From Saprospirales bacterium (GTDB lineage: Bacteria; Bacteroidota; Bacteroidia; Chitinophagales; Saprospiraceae), in contig JADJYG010000017.1 in the NCBI GenBank assembly GCA_016719895.1, positions 1 to 64,000 on the forward strand: 64,000 nucleotides of DNA. The letters are read 5' to 3'. The position numbers were made by a program, and so were the translations under genes. How positions within the stretch are numbered: the first letter of the stretch is position 1; every line of letters begins with the position of its first letter. The notes below the pieces were generated by a model, which had not been told where the DNA came from, did not search any database, and saw only the letters and a list, made by a program, of their open reading frames with translations. Positions 16,211-25,775 of the stretch are shown here, in pieces.

Positions 16211-16275
16211 CCCCAGCGGGGTCGAATATAAATAGCCTGGCATAAAATGCCGGGTTCATAAAATGCCGGGCCCTG
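16211..16275. repeat. Dispersed-type hairpin repeat downstream of the CoA-transferase gene
   Basis: CCCC-AGC-GGGG at 16211-16221 is followed by CCTGGCAT (16236-16243) pairing with ATGCCGGG (16247-16254), and ATAAAATGCCGGG is duplicated just after. It directly abuts the stop of the gene at 16277 and may serve as its terminator. Its composition resembles other intergenic palindromes in this window (2045, 50465). Confidence 0.45.
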
Positions 16276-16276
16276 T

Positions 16277-17575
16277 TTAGTGAAACGCGTCGAACAGGTG
16301 GAACCGCTCGTAGCAGGCGCGTTCCAGCATCTCCCGGTCGTCAGGATGGGCAATTTCAATCAACGCGTGGGCGCGTTGCCGGAGGTTTTTGCCAAAAAGG
16401 TAGGCCACGCCGTACTCGGTCACGACATAATGGACGTGTGCCCGGGTGGTGACCACGCCGGCGCCTTGTTTGAGAAACGGTACCAGGCGCGGTACGCCTT
16501 TTGCCGTCCGGGACGTCAGCGCGATGATCGGCTTGCCGCCTTCGCTCAGGGCTGCCCCGCGCATGAAGTCCATCTGGCCGCCAACGCCGGAATACTGGTA
16601 GGTGCCGATGGAGTCGGCGCATACCTGCCCCGTGAGGTCCACCTCGACGGCGGCGTTGATGGCGACCACCTTGGGGTTGCGGCGGATGACGCCGGGCTCG
16701 TTTACATAGTCGATATCAAGAAAAGCAAATGCCGGGTTATCGTCGACGTAATCGTATAATTTTCTCGAACCGAGGGCAAAGCCGGAAACCGTTTTATTGG
16801 GGTGGATGGTTTTGTACTTGTTGTTGATCACATCGGCTTCAAACAGGGGGATGAGGCCGTCGGAAAACATTTCGGTGTGTACACCCAGGTCCTTGTGGTT
16901 GGTCAGGGTGCTCAGCACGGCGTCTGGAATGGCGCCAATACCCATTTGCAGGGTGCTGCGGTCGTCGATCAGCCCGGCAATGTGCTGGCCGATCAGCAGT
17001 TCTTTTTCAGTAACTTTTTCGCCGAAATTCACTTCGTGAATGGGCTCTTCCTGGTAGACCATCCGGTGGAACCGCGTCGCATGAATCAGGCTGTCGCCAT
17101 GCGTGCGGGGCACTTGCGGGTTGACCTGCGCGATAACAAATTTGGCCGTATTCACCGCCGTGCGGGCAATATCGACCGAGGTGCCCAGGGAGCAGTAGCC
17201 GTGTTTGTCGGGTGGTGAAACCTGTACCAATGCCACATCGATCGGCAAAATATTCCGTTTGAACAATTCCGGAATCTCGCTCAAAAACACGGGGATATAA
17301 TCGCCATGCCCCTCGTTTACGGCCTTGCGCACCGGCGCCGAAACAAACATGGCATTGATATGAAAGCTGTCGGCACAATCGGGATGATCGACAAAAACAT
17401 CGCCGTACAGGCTGATAAAAACCAGTTCCACCTTGCGCAGCTCGTCTTTGCGGGCGGCCAGGTGCCGGAGCAGGTTGGTGGGCGTACACGCGGCGCCGTG
17501 AATATACACGCGGTGGCCGGATTTTATCACAGAAAGCGCTTCTTCAGCGGAAACGTAATGAATAGCAGGGTTCAC
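16277..17575 (-). CDS. Acetyl-CoA hydrolase/transferase family (4-hydroxybutyrate CoA-transferase-like)
   Basis: This 432-aa protein has the two-domain CoA-transferase family I layout: GHRVYIHGAACTP, SPPDKHGYCSLGTSVD, TLQMGIGAIPDAVLSTL, then HTEMFSDGL with the catalytic Glu, NPKVVAINAAVEVDLTGQV and YSGVGGQMDFMRGA. EYGVAYLFGKNLRQRA is the C-terminal signature. It transfers CoA between acetyl-CoA and short acids; 4-hydroxybutyrate, butyrate, succinate or acetate cannot be told apart by eye. It is transcribed divergently from glpF across 130 bp. Confidence 0.88.
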   Translation of the reverse strand: MNPAIHYVSAEEALSVIKSGHRVYIHGAACTPTNLLRHLAARKDELRKVELVFISLYGDVFVDHPDCADSFHINAMFVSAPVRKAVNEGHGDYIPVFLSEIPELFKRNILPIDVALVQVSPPDKHGYCSLGTSVDIARTAVNTAKFVIAQVNPQVPRTHGDSLIHATRFHRMVYQEEPIHEVNFGEKVTEKELLIGQHIAGLIDDRSTLQMGIGAIPDAVLSTLTNHKDLGVHTEMFSDGLIPLFEADVINNKYKTIHPNKTVSGFALGSRKLYDYVDDNPAFAFLDIDYVNEPGVIRRNPKVVAINAAVEVDLTGQVCADSIGTYQYSGVGGQMDFMRGAALSEGGKPIIALTSRTAKGVPRLVPFLKQGAGVVTTRAHVHYVVTEYGVAYLFGKNLRQRAHALIEIAHPDDREMLERACYERFHLFDAFH

Positions 17576-17705
17576 GGATCAGAAATTTTATTTTACCACG
17601 GGTGTGTCGCAAAAGTAGGCTGAAAAGTACCTTCGCCGTATGACAAGAATTACCAGACGACCTAATTAATATTCTCTTCATCTTTGCAGACGCACTACCC
17701 TTTTT

Positions 17706-18413
17706 ATGAATTACTTCCTCGCCGAAATGGCCGGTACGGCATTGCTCATCCTGCTGGGCAACGGCGTAGTGGGCGGCGTGGTGCTGCGCGGCACCAAAAG
17801 TGAAAACGCCGGCTGGATCACGATCACCGCCGGTTGGGCCCTGGCCGTCACCTTCGCTATTTATGCCGTGGGCAAACAAAGCGGCGCCCACCTCAACCCG
17901 GCGGTAACCATCGCCCTTGCCGCCAGCGGCGCCTTTGAATGGTCATGGGTGCCGGTGTACATTGCCGGACAGTTTTGCGGCGCTTTCCTGGGCGCCTGCC
18001 TGGTTTTTTTGCACTACCTGCCCCATTGGATCTACACGGAAGACCCCGATGCCAAACGCGCCGTATTTTGTACTGCGCCGGCTATCCGGCATAGTCCGGG
18101 TAATTTTATCAGCGAATTCCTGGGCGCCTTCGTCCTGCTGTTCGGCCTCATGGCCATCGGCGCCAACGCGTTTTCCGAAGGCTTGAATCCGCTGGTCGTG
18201 GGCGCCCTGGTGCTGGCCATCGGCCTCTCGCTCGGCGGCACCACCGGCTACGCCATCAATCCCGCCCGCGACCTGGGGCCCCGGCTCGCCCATGCCCTTT
18301 TGCCGGTGCCGGGCAAAGGCGACGACGACTGGGGCTATGCCTGGATACCGGTAGTGGCGCCCATAGCCGGAGGCTTGGTTGGCGCCTATACCTACCAGGC
18401 GCTTTTTCCCTGA
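17706..18413 (+). CDS. glpF: Aquaglyceroporin / glycerol facilitator
   Basis: This 235-aa MIP-family protein has six membrane helices and two NPA half-helices: SGAHLNPAVTIALA and GYAINPARDLGPRL. The Asp after NPAR and the length between loops fit glycerol facilitators rather than strict water channels. It would let glycerol into the cytoplasm for the glycerol-3-phosphate dehydrogenase encoded nearby; no glycerol kinase gene is in the window. The start MNYFLAEMAGTALL matches the family N-terminus. Confidence 0.9.
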   Translation: MNYFLAEMAGTALLILLGNGVVGGVVLRGTKSENAGWITITAGWALAVTFAIYAVGKQSGAHLNPAVTIALAASGAFEWSWVPVYIAGQFCGAFLGACLVFLHYLPHWIYTEDPDAKRAVFCTAPAIRHSPGNFISEFLGAFVLLFGLMAIGANAFSEGLNPLVVGALVLAIGLSLGGTTGYAINPARDLGPRLAHALLPVPGKGDDDWGYAWIPVVAPIAGGLVGAYTYQALFP

Positions 18414-18838
18414 GGGTCTTGTTTAGCGCGAATTCTGTAGATAGACAGTTCCACAGAGGTGCACCGAGGGCGTGGAGGCTCACCGAGTTTTTTTTAAGGA
18501 GTCAAAATTCAACCCTCTGTGAGCCTCCATACCCTCTGTGATCCTCTCTGTGGAACTGCCATAATCGCGTCAATCACGCCCTCCCCCCGGAAGGCGGTTT
18601 CTGACACCCGCCCCGGCCCCTTTTTCGGGCATCAGCCCCCCTTTTTCAGCATATTCAAAAAACGCGTTTTACCGATATAATGATCCGCCAGCAATTTTCC
18701 GTCGTTACACCAACCCCTGCCGGACGCGGGCCGTTTTGACTGGGGTCAGCTCCGGTACCAAACCGGGATCATTGGTGTGGCGCGCAGAAGTGCTTTCCTT
18801 TGATGCCAGTCCTTCATTGCAATAAAAATTCAAAAACC
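18414..18838. other. Intergenic region with a long hairpin
   Basis: It contains the 44-bp-arm inverted repeat at 18444-18558 immediately after glpF, then a C-rich stretch and an AT-poor leader before the CBM48-like gene. I see no gene. Confidence 0.45.
18444..18558. repeat. Long inverted repeat after glpF
   Basis: The left arm (about 18444-18487, GACAGTTCCACAGAGG to GGAGGCTCACCGAG) pairs with the right arm (about 18515-18558, CTCTGTGAGCCTCC to TCTGTGGAACTGCC) with a few mismatches over a 27-nt AT-rich centre. Repeats of CTCTGTG inside the arms resemble other dispersed palindromes. It probably ends glpF transcription. Confidence 0.55.
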
Positions 18839-19156
18839 ATGAGTATTCAAAAGCAATTCGTCAAATCCAAAAAAATGTGGAAGGTAACGTTTCATCTGCC
18901 GGTGGCCGCTGCGCCGGACGCCGCGGAAGTTGCCATCCTCGGCGATTTCAACAATTGGGAATTCGACCGGGGAATACCCATGAAATTCAAAAACGGCGTT
19001 TATGCCGCGACGGTGGATTTGGAACCGGGTAAAGAATACCAGTTCCGCTACCTTATCGACAACGAGTTCTGGGAAAATGACTGGGAAGCCGACAAATACG
19101 TGCCCGGACCGTATGGCACGGAGAACTCGGTGGTGGTGACGCCGCTGCCAGAATAG
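18839..19156 (+). CDS. Small CBM48/isoamylase N-terminal-like protein
   Basis: The 105-aa protein consists of one glycogen-binding-like Ig fold: VTFHLPVAAAPDAAEVAILGDFNNWEFD, MKFKNGVYAATVDLEPGKEYQFRYLIDN, FWENDWEADKYVPGPYGTENSVV. These are the hallmarks of the E-set/CBM48 domain of branching enzymes and AMPK beta. It lacks any catalytic domain and any signal peptide, so it is a cytoplasmic free-standing carbohydrate-binding or regulatory module. The ATG at 18839 gives a compact start; the upstream in-frame extension is not conserved-looking. Confidence 0.8.
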   Translation: MSIQKQFVKSKKMWKVTFHLPVAAAPDAAEVAILGDFNNWEFDRGIPMKFKNGVYAATVDLEPGKEYQFRYLIDNEFWENDWEADKYVPGPYGTENSVVVTPLPE

Positions 19157-19336
19157 GTTGACACAGAGGCGGAGGGCCGGTTAGTTCGCAGCAATTCTCG
19201 GTTTGCGCCAATTCTTCGCGTTAACAGGACGAGCCCCCAGGGAAGCGGTGGTTAAAGGCAAAGCGAGAATCACTGATGTGCAGTACGAAAAACAGAACTG
19301 ATCAGGTCTTTGTGGGGGGGGGAGTATTGTCGCCGT

Positions 19337-21412
19337 TTATTGGCCTGAGCTAAAGGTTTGCCGTTGGACGCCGATACCGGTCATTTTCAGCGATTTCCAG
19401 TTTTTGGGCAGGCACACCTTGCGTTGGCGGATACCCTGCGGGCCGATCTCCAGGCCGCCGAACCCAAACAGGGTGGCCTGCAGGAAGCCGCCGGCGCCGG
19501 TAGCGAAGTAGGGGTTGGCGCCGCCGGCCGTTTCGGCCAAAACGCCAAACGGCGGCACGCGGTTGGGTTGGTAACTTTTTTTCCAGAGTTCGTAGGCTTT
19601 TTCAGGCTGGTTGTCGCGGGCCGCCAGGGTGGCCAGGATGGCATGGCCCATTGCGGGGCCGTCGGCAGCCATGCGCGGTGTGTAATAATCCAGGTCTTTG
19701 CGGATTTGGACCGGGTCGGTGATGATATCGAGCGGATAGGCCAGCAGGTTGACGTCGGCTTGTTTGACCAGCACGCCGTCGTACGTGGCATTTTCCCGGG
19801 TGACGCCATCGGGGAACTGCAGGATGGGGATCTTGGCGGCTACGTGCCGCCAGTCGGGGTCGGGTGTCAGGCCGAGCGCTTCGGCGGCGCGGGCGGCGTA
19901 TTCGAGTACCGTTTTCGCCATGCCGTTGGTAAAGGCATTGTTGTCGATGTTTTCCTGCCACTCGTTGGCGCCGATCACGTTGTTGATGTCGTACTGCCCT
20001 TCCGGATCTTCGGGATTGCGTTCCACGCGGCTGGCCCAGAAATCGGCGACTTCCCGGAGCACCGGGTAGCCGCGGGTGCGCAGCCACTCCTTGTCGCCCG
20101 TCACTTCGTAGTATTTCCAGAACGCCCAACCCACGCAACCGGTGATATGGTGTTGAAACGGGCCGGTCAGCGCCCAAACGGGGGTCTCTTCCTGGCCGGT
20201 GGTGGTGCTCTCCCAGGGGTACATGGCGCCGCGGTAGCCGTGGCTGAAGGCATTTTGCCGGGCCTCGTCGAGCAATTGGTAGCGGAATTCGAGCAGCGAG
20301 CGGGCGATTTCCGGGTGAAGCGCCAGCAGGGGCGGGTACATCCACAGTTCGGTATCCCAAAACACGTGGCCGTTGTATCCCAGGCCCGACAATCCCATGG
20401 GCGACAAGCTGAGCGCGGTACCTTCGCGGGCAAAGGCATACAGGTGGTACATCGCGAAGTGGATGTCGCGGGTGGCTTCCGGATCGCCTTCCACGGTAAT
20501 ATCGCTTTGCCAGAGCGCATCCCAGGCAGCCTCGTGCCGGCGCAACAGGCGCTCCGGGCGTTCGAGCGCGGCAAAAATAGTCAGGCGTTCGGCCTCGTTG
20601 TGCGCATCGGCCACGTGCGCGGAGGAGATGACCGAGCCGACTATGGAAAAGCGGTATGTTTCGCCGGCGCGCAGTTTTTTGGTAAACTTGGCCAGGTGCA
20701 TGTTGTAGTCCCAGTCCTCATGGAGGATATCCGGTTCGTCGCCGTGTTTTTCCGGGAAAATAAAGCTCGTGCTGGCGGCCACAGTGATCTTTCCGCTTGG
20801 GCTTTTGCCGACCGAGCTCAGGAGGGGAATGCGCACGTGCGGCCGGTCGATTTCGGCGTAATAATTGCGCACATCCTGCAGGATTTCGGGGGCTTCGATC
20901 ACGCTGGCAGGGGTGACCGTCACATCCTGCAGGGCCGTGATCTCCACGTTGATCAGGGCGGAATAGGGCAGGTGCCGCAGGGCCATCATGTCGTGCCGGA
21001 TGCGCAGTTTGCCGCCCACCTGAAACGTAGTGCGGAGCGTTGCCCGGCGCATATCCAGGGTTTGTTTGTAGCCGCTGATATCGGCGCGCCCGATGCGGCG
21101 GCCGTCCACGTCCAGGTTCATGTTCAGGAAATTAAACCCTTTGAGGATATTGCTGACCCGGCCGCGCAGGTAGTTGTCGTAGGCGCCGTTGAGCACAACG
21201 TCTTTGATCCGCAACGGCTCGGGGCTGCTCACCAGGCCGATCATACCGTTGGCCACCGTCACGCCGTAGTAATTCGCCGGGTTAATATCCGTGGCTTCGA
21301 CCAGCCAAACCGCAGCGTCGGGGCGGGTCTGCGCCGAAAGCGCAGGGCCGGCGATATAAAACAGCGCGATCGGCAGGATAAAGGACAAAACGGTTCGAAC
21401 GCTCATAGACAT
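19337..21412 (-). CDS. GH65-family glycoside hydrolase/phosphorylase-like, secreted
   Basis: The 691-aa protein has a signal peptide (SFILPIALFYIAGPALSAQ), an N-terminal beta-sandwich starting LVEATDINPANYYGVTVANG, and an (alpha/alpha)6 barrel with GHVFWDTELWMYPPLL, GAMYPWESTTTGQEE and NVIGANEWQENIDNNAFTN, whose Glu is the expected general acid. GH65 acts on alpha-glucosides such as trehalose, kojibiose and nigerose. Secreted Bacteroidota members are usually hydrolases rather than phosphorylases; that is inferred from export. It lies 140 bp downstream of the HTCS gene on the same strand, which suggests the HTCS controls it. Confidence 0.85.
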   Translation of the reverse strand: MSMSVRTVLSFILPIALFYIAGPALSAQTRPDAAVWLVEATDINPANYYGVTVANGMIGLVSSPEPLRIKDVVLNGAYDNYLRGRVSNILKGFNFLNMNLDVDGRRIGRADISGYKQTLDMRRATLRTTFQVGGKLRIRHDMMALRHLPYSALINVEITALQDVTVTPASVIEAPEILQDVRNYYAEIDRPHVRIPLLSSVGKSPSGKITVAASTSFIFPEKHGDEPDILHEDWDYNMHLAKFTKKLRAGETYRFSIVGSVISSAHVADAHNEAERLTIFAALERPERLLRRHEAAWDALWQSDITVEGDPEATRDIHFAMYHLYAFAREGTALSLSPMGLSGLGYNGHVFWDTELWMYPPLLALHPEIARSLLEFRYQLLDEARQNAFSHGYRGAMYPWESTTTGQEETPVWALTGPFQHHITGCVGWAFWKYYEVTGDKEWLRTRGYPVLREVADFWASRVERNPEDPEGQYDINNVIGANEWQENIDNNAFTNGMAKTVLEYAARAAEALGLTPDPDWRHVAAKIPILQFPDGVTRENATYDGVLVKQADVNLLAYPLDIITDPVQIRKDLDYYTPRMAADGPAMGHAILATLAARDNQPEKAYELWKKSYQPNRVPPFGVLAETAGGANPYFATGAGGFLQATLFGFGGLEIGPQGIRQRKVCLPKNWKSLKMTGIGVQRQTFSSGQ

Positions 21413-21552
21413 CCCGGGCTCTCCGGTATTTATAAAATTTGGAAATCAAGGCCGCTTCTCTTCCCAGGCTCTAAAGTAATACGATCCAGGTAATCTCTAC
21501 GATAAACTATTGCTAAAGTTCGGGAAAAATATCAAAAGGTAAAAACGGAGGT

Positions 21553-24500
21553 CTATTGTTTATGGCGCCACTCCGACGGCGGCGCCCCGAACTCCTGCCG
21601 GAATACCCGCGCGAAATACACCGGGTCGTTGAAGCCGCAATCGTAGGCCACTGCAGCAATGGTCCGTTCGGGGTTGCGTAGCAGGGCGCAGGCTTTGGCC
21701 AACCGGATATGGCGGATGAACTGGTTAGCGGAGCGCCCCGTCAGGGCAGTGAGTTTGCGGTGGAGGTTGGATTTACTCATGCCCACTTCGCGGCACAGGC
21801 GATCCACATCGAAGTGGGAATCGTCGAGATGGGCTTCCACAAGAGCGCGCAATTTCAGCACGAAGGCGTTTTCTTCCAACTCCGGCCCGGCAGCGGGGGC
21901 AGGTTGCGCAGCCAGCGCCCGGAAATGCGCCTGCAGGGTCCGGCGGTTGTCGAGCAGGTTCCGGATTTGAAGCAGCAGTTCGGCCTGGTTGAAGGGTTTG
22001 GCCAGGTATGCGTCGGCGCCGCGCTGCAGCCCCTGCAGCCTGGACTCCATATCGGCCCGCGCGGTGAGCAGGATAACGGGAATGTGGTCAGTGCGTTCGT
22101 CGGTTTTCAAATGCCGGCACAGCTCGAAGCCGTCCATGCCGGGCATCATCACGTCGCTGACGATGAGGTCGGGGATTTCGGCAAACGCCTGCTCCAGCCC
22201 GCTGCGGCCGTCGGGCGCCGCAATCAGGCGGTAGGCGGGTTCCAGGCAGGCGCGCAGGTAGCGCACCACATCGGCGTTGTCTTCCACGAGTTGTACCAAT
22301 GGTCTGCGTTGGCCGGATTCCCGTGCCGGCGTTTCCGGAGCAACCGGCCCTGGAAAAGCGAGCATTTGTTCTGCGCCGACCGGCCAGGGGGTAGCCGGGG
22401 GCGCCTGCCGGGTCACCGGCAAGGTCACGGTGAAAACCGTACCCTGGCCGTAAACGCTGTCCACGCGGATATTCCCACCCAACAGCTGGGTCAGTTCCCT
22501 TGCCAGGGCAAGGCCTATTCCCGAGCCACCGCCGCCCGTTTCTACATAGGCGGCGTCAACCTGGTGGAACCGGTCAAAAATCAGCGGCAGCGCTTCGGGC
22601 GGTATGCCGATGCCCGTATCGCGAACCGACAGTTCGATGTACGGCGGCGCCTCCGGGGCGGCAGCTGGCGGGGCATCCAACCGCAAGCCTACCGCCCCGC
22701 CGGCCGGGGTAAATTTGACGGCGTTGCTCAGCAGGTTGGATACGATGGTCAGGATTTTCTCGCGGTCGTAATCCATCTGAAAATGTTCCCACTGGCATTT
22801 TACCGACAATTCGATGTTTTTAGACGCCGCGTAGGAATGGAAGGACTCCAGCAGGTATTTGACATAAGCCACGATATCGCCCTGCTCCAGGCGTACCGGC
22901 AGCATGCCGGCTTCGAGTTTGCGCAATTCCAGCATCTGGTTGACCAGCCGAAGCAGGCTTTCGCTGTTGCGCCGGATAATATCCGGGCCTTCCGCCAGCC
23001 AGCGCTCGGGCTGTGCTTTGATCTGCCCGGCCATGCCGCTGATGACCGTCAGCGGGGTGCGGAATTCGTGCGTGATGTTGGTATACAGCCGGGTTTTTAC
23101 GGCGTCAAGCTCCCGGAGGCGGCGGTTTTCAGCCTCGGCCAGTTTCCGGTTCAACTGAAAGCGGTACAGCCGGAACAAGCCGAATGCCAGAGCGGCAAGA
23201 TAGAGTAAAACAGCCCACCAGGTACGCCACCAGGGCGTGGCAATATGGATATGCACCCGCAGGGGGAGCTCCATACCCAGGCCTTCGTTGTTGAATACCC
23301 GGAGATGAAACACATAATCGCCGCTGTTCAGGTTGGTATACGACACATAGCGGCGCTCCCCGGGGTCCACCCAGCCCGGATCGATCCCGGTCAATTGGTA
23401 TTCAAACCGCTGTTCTTCCGGAAGACTGAACCCAATGGCTGAAAATTCGATGGAAATATAGTTTTGCCAATGCTTCAGGTAAATGTCCCGCACGTATGCC
23501 AGCTCTTTACCCAGTTTTAAATCCTGTTGAAAAACTTTAAAAGCCGTGAGGTATGGCCGGGGTATCTCGGGGTTGCGCACGAGCCGGTCGGGGTGAAAGA
23601 CGCTGACCGACCGGCCGTGCCCCAGGGCAATTTCACCGGACGGCAGCAGCGCCAGGGTGTTGATGGGTCCGTGAATGCCGTATTTTCCGGGGATTATCCG
23701 GGATGTTTTACCGGCCATATCCCACCGTTCCAATTCATTTGCAGCAGCCAGCCAAAGGCGTCCGCGTTGGTCAAACAGGAGTTCATATGATTTTGTCAAC
23801 GCTCCCCGTTGCTGCAGCGCCGGCGGCCATTGAACGCCGGACCGGAAATGTTCGGGGTCCGCCACGCCCAGTGGTTGCTCGTGTCCATAGACCCATATTC
23901 GCCCCGCCGGGTCCGTTGCGAAGCAGGAAACAAATGCTTTCGCCTCCAGACCGAAAGGATAAAAGCGGAAAAAAGTGTCCCGCTGCGGATCGTACACGCT
24001 GTACCCTTTGGCGTGCCGGATCCAGATACGGTGAAACCGGTCTTCCATCAGGCTCAGGTTCCGCAAAGCGCTCCCGGGCGTCAGGGTGTCTTCCAGTTCG
24101 GCGCGGTAGATGCGCTCGGTCCGGCTTTGCGGGTTCCAGCGGATCAGGCCGTCGTAAAAAGTGCCGATCCACAAGTTTCCCTGCGCATCCTCCAATAAAC
24201 TCCGGAGCATGCCGCCCCTGGCACTGGGCTGGTACGGATACGGTTTCAGAAAGCCCGGGTTGGCAACTATCTCAAAAATGGTATTGTCACTGACCGCCAG
24301 CAGCGCGCCCTGGCGGGTACGGATCAAATCCCTGAAATGAACCGGCAGGGGTTTCCCCCGCGGGTCGCGCAGGAGCTGCCAATTGCCGCTGCGCAAATCC
24401 AGGGCATACACGCCTTCTGCATAAATAGCTGCCAGGTAAAGCACACCGCCGGAGGGGTCGACCAATATTTTCATTACCGAAAAGGGCTGCTTGCTGAGCT

Positions 24501-25614
24501 GGTCCGGGCAGGCATAATGCCGGAATTGGTTGACGAGCGGGTTGAACAGGACCAATTTGTCCTGGAACCAGTGCCAGTACCTGCCGTAGCGGTCGACATA
24601 GCGGACGCCATACCGGTGCCCCTTCTGGATATCGTTTGCCCGGACGACGGTCATCCGGGATGTTTGAACGTCGAGTTCAGCCAATCCGCCCAGGGTTGTC
24701 ACCCAAACTGCCCGGTCCGATTTTGGATAAAAAGCGGAGACATTGACCCAGGCGACGGGGTCGGGGACGACGCCCTCCAGCGTCAAGGGCCGGATGGTTT
24801 CCGAGCGGTGGTCGAAAAGATATCCGCCGGCGTGCCAGGTGCCGTAGTACAGGTTGCCGTTGGCGTGCTGGTAGAGGCAACGGATTCGACTGGCGCCGGG
24901 GTCTGCGGAAGTGCCCGGCCCGGGGACAAAGCGGCGGAAGCGCTCGCTGCGGATATTGTATTGCAGCAGCCCCGCCGAGGTACCGATCCACAACACGGAA
25001 TCGTTTTGCACATCGAAGATGCCCGTTTCCATATTCAGGATCAGGTTCAGCCCCGCAGCATCGCCAGTGTCTGGCGTTGGCGCATATGCATGCGGCCGGA
25101 AAACCGTTTCGCCGGGGCGGAGTTCGAGCAGGCCGCTTTCGCTTCCGGTCCAGATATGCCCCCGCCGGTCCTGCACCACCCAGTTCAGGTTGTCTACCGC
25201 GCCGGTTTCCACCCCTCGCCTGAAATGGGTGAAGCGGCGGGAGCGGCCGGTTTGAATATCGAGCCGGTTCAGGCCCTGCGTCCGGGTAGTAATCCACAAC
25301 ACATGGCGGGTGGAATCGTAGAATAAATCCGTGAGGTTATTGCTGGAGATGGAGCTGGTATCGTCGGGCTGGTGCCGGAAAACGGTGGTTTGCGTCCCGT
25401 CGAAGCGGCACAAACCGTCAACGGTGGCGATCCAGATAAACCCGTCGCGGTCCGTAGCGACGCCGGAGATGTTGGCGCCGGTCAGGCCATGCCGCCGGTC
25501 GAAATGCCGTTCATAGGCAAAAATGGTTTGGCTCCACACCGGCGTGTTCTCCAGTGCGCCGCAAGCCAGCGCCAGCGCGAGGATCAACCGGGAAAGCGAT
25601 GGCATAAAAAGCAT
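21553..25614 (-). CDS. Hybrid two-component system (HTCS) sensor-regulator, AraC output
   Basis: The 1353-aa protein starts at the ATG at 25614, giving a signal peptide (LSRLILALALACGAL). Residues 30-720 hold two-component-regulator beta-propeller repeats (ISGVATDRDGFIWIATVDGL, WVVQDRRGHIWTGSESGL), then a Y_Y_Y domain and a membrane helix near 825. HEFRTPLTVISG carries the phospho-acceptor His; the ATPase has SNLLSNAVKFTPAGG and DTGIGIPPEALPLIFDRF. A receiver domain follows (LVEDNADVVRYL, SDVMMPGMDGFEL) and an AraC helix-turn-helix (RLAKACALLRN, VAYDCGFNDPVYFARVFRQ). It senses oligosaccharide in the periplasm and activates glycan genes; GH65 downstream is the nearest target. Confidence 0.92.
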   Translation of the reverse strand: MLFMPSLSRLILALALACGALENTPVWSQTIFAYERHFDRRHGLTGANISGVATDRDGFIWIATVDGLCRFDGTQTTVFRHQPDDTSSISSNNLTDLFYDSTRHVLWITTRTQGLNRLDIQTGRSRRFTHFRRGVETGAVDNLNWVVQDRRGHIWTGSESGLLELRPGETVFRPHAYAPTPDTGDAAGLNLILNMETGIFDVQNDSVLWIGTSAGLLQYNIRSERFRRFVPGPGTSADPGASRIRCLYQHANGNLYYGTWHAGGYLFDHRSETIRPLTLEGVVPDPVAWVNVSAFYPKSDRAVWVTTLGGLAELDVQTSRMTVVRANDIQKGHRYGVRYVDRYGRYWHWFQDKLVLFNPLVNQFRHYACPDQLSKQPFSVMKILVDPSGGVLYLAAIYAEGVYALDLRSGNWQLLRDPRGKPLPVHFRDLIRTRQGALLAVSDNTIFEIVANPGFLKPYPYQPSARGGMLRSLLEDAQGNLWIGTFYDGLIRWNPQSRTERIYRAELEDTLTPGSALRNLSLMEDRFHRIWIRHAKGYSVYDPQRDTFFRFYPFGLEAKAFVSCFATDPAGRIWVYGHEQPLGVADPEHFRSGVQWPPALQQRGALTKSYELLFDQRGRLWLAAANELERWDMAGKTSRIIPGKYGIHGPINTLALLPSGEIALGHGRSVSVFHPDRLVRNPEIPRPYLTAFKVFQQDLKLGKELAYVRDIYLKHWQNYISIEFSAIGFSLPEEQRFEYQLTGIDPGWVDPGERRYVSYTNLNSGDYVFHLRVFNNEGLGMELPLRVHIHIATPWWRTWWAVLLYLAALAFGLFRLYRFQLNRKLAEAENRRLRELDAVKTRLYTNITHEFRTPLTVISGMAGQIKAQPERWLAEGPDIIRRNSESLLRLVNQMLELRKLEAGMLPVRLEQGDIVAYVKYLLESFHSYAASKNIELSVKCQWEHFQMDYDREKILTIVSNLLSNAVKFTPAGGAVGLRLDAPPAAAPEAPPYIELSVRDTGIGIPPEALPLIFDRFHQVDAAYVETGGGGSGIGLALARELTQLLGGNIRVDSVYGQGTVFTVTLPVTRQAPPATPWPVGAEQMLAFPGPVAPETPARESGQRRPLVQLVEDNADVVRYLRACLEPAYRLIAAPDGRSGLEQAFAEIPDLIVSDVMMPGMDGFELCRHLKTDERTDHIPVILLTARADMESRLQGLQRGADAYLAKPFNQAELLLQIRNLLDNRRTLQAHFRALAAQPAPAAGPELEENAFVLKLRALVEAHLDDSHFDVDRLCREVGMSKSNLHRKLTALTGRSANQFIRHIRLAKACALLRNPERTIAAVAYDCGFNDPVYFARVFRQEFGAPPSEWRHKQ

Positions 25615-25657
25615 ATTGTACACAGAAACCTGGCGTCTGTGAAAATCAGAGCCCGGT

Positions 25658-25677
25658 CTAAGAAACCGTCTGACAAA
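25658..25677 (+). repeat. Dispersed repeat, copy B (core AGAAACCGTCTGA)
   Basis: CTAAGAAACCGTCTGACAAA lies in the 161-bp gap between the SNF2 gene stop and the HTCS start. The core is identical to copies at 5731-5750 and 50587-50606. Confidence 0.6.
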
Positions 25678-25775
25678 TATATGGCACGCAATGTACCTGT
25701 TTCCATGAACACAGGCTTCCCTTTGCGGGAGCGCCGTAATAAAGTATTGCCTGCACAGCCTCTCCCCGCTCCGCT

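Noticed and set aside
19358..21493. Long open frame (711 codons) on the plus strand across the GH65 gene
   Set aside because: It lies antisense to a GH65 enzyme with clear catalytic motifs; long antisense frames are common in GC-rich genes and this one has no recognisable domain.
21709..23208. Plus-strand open frame of 499 codons inside the HTCS gene
   Set aside because: The minus strand carries the receiver, ATPase and AraC motifs; the plus-strand product resembles nothing.
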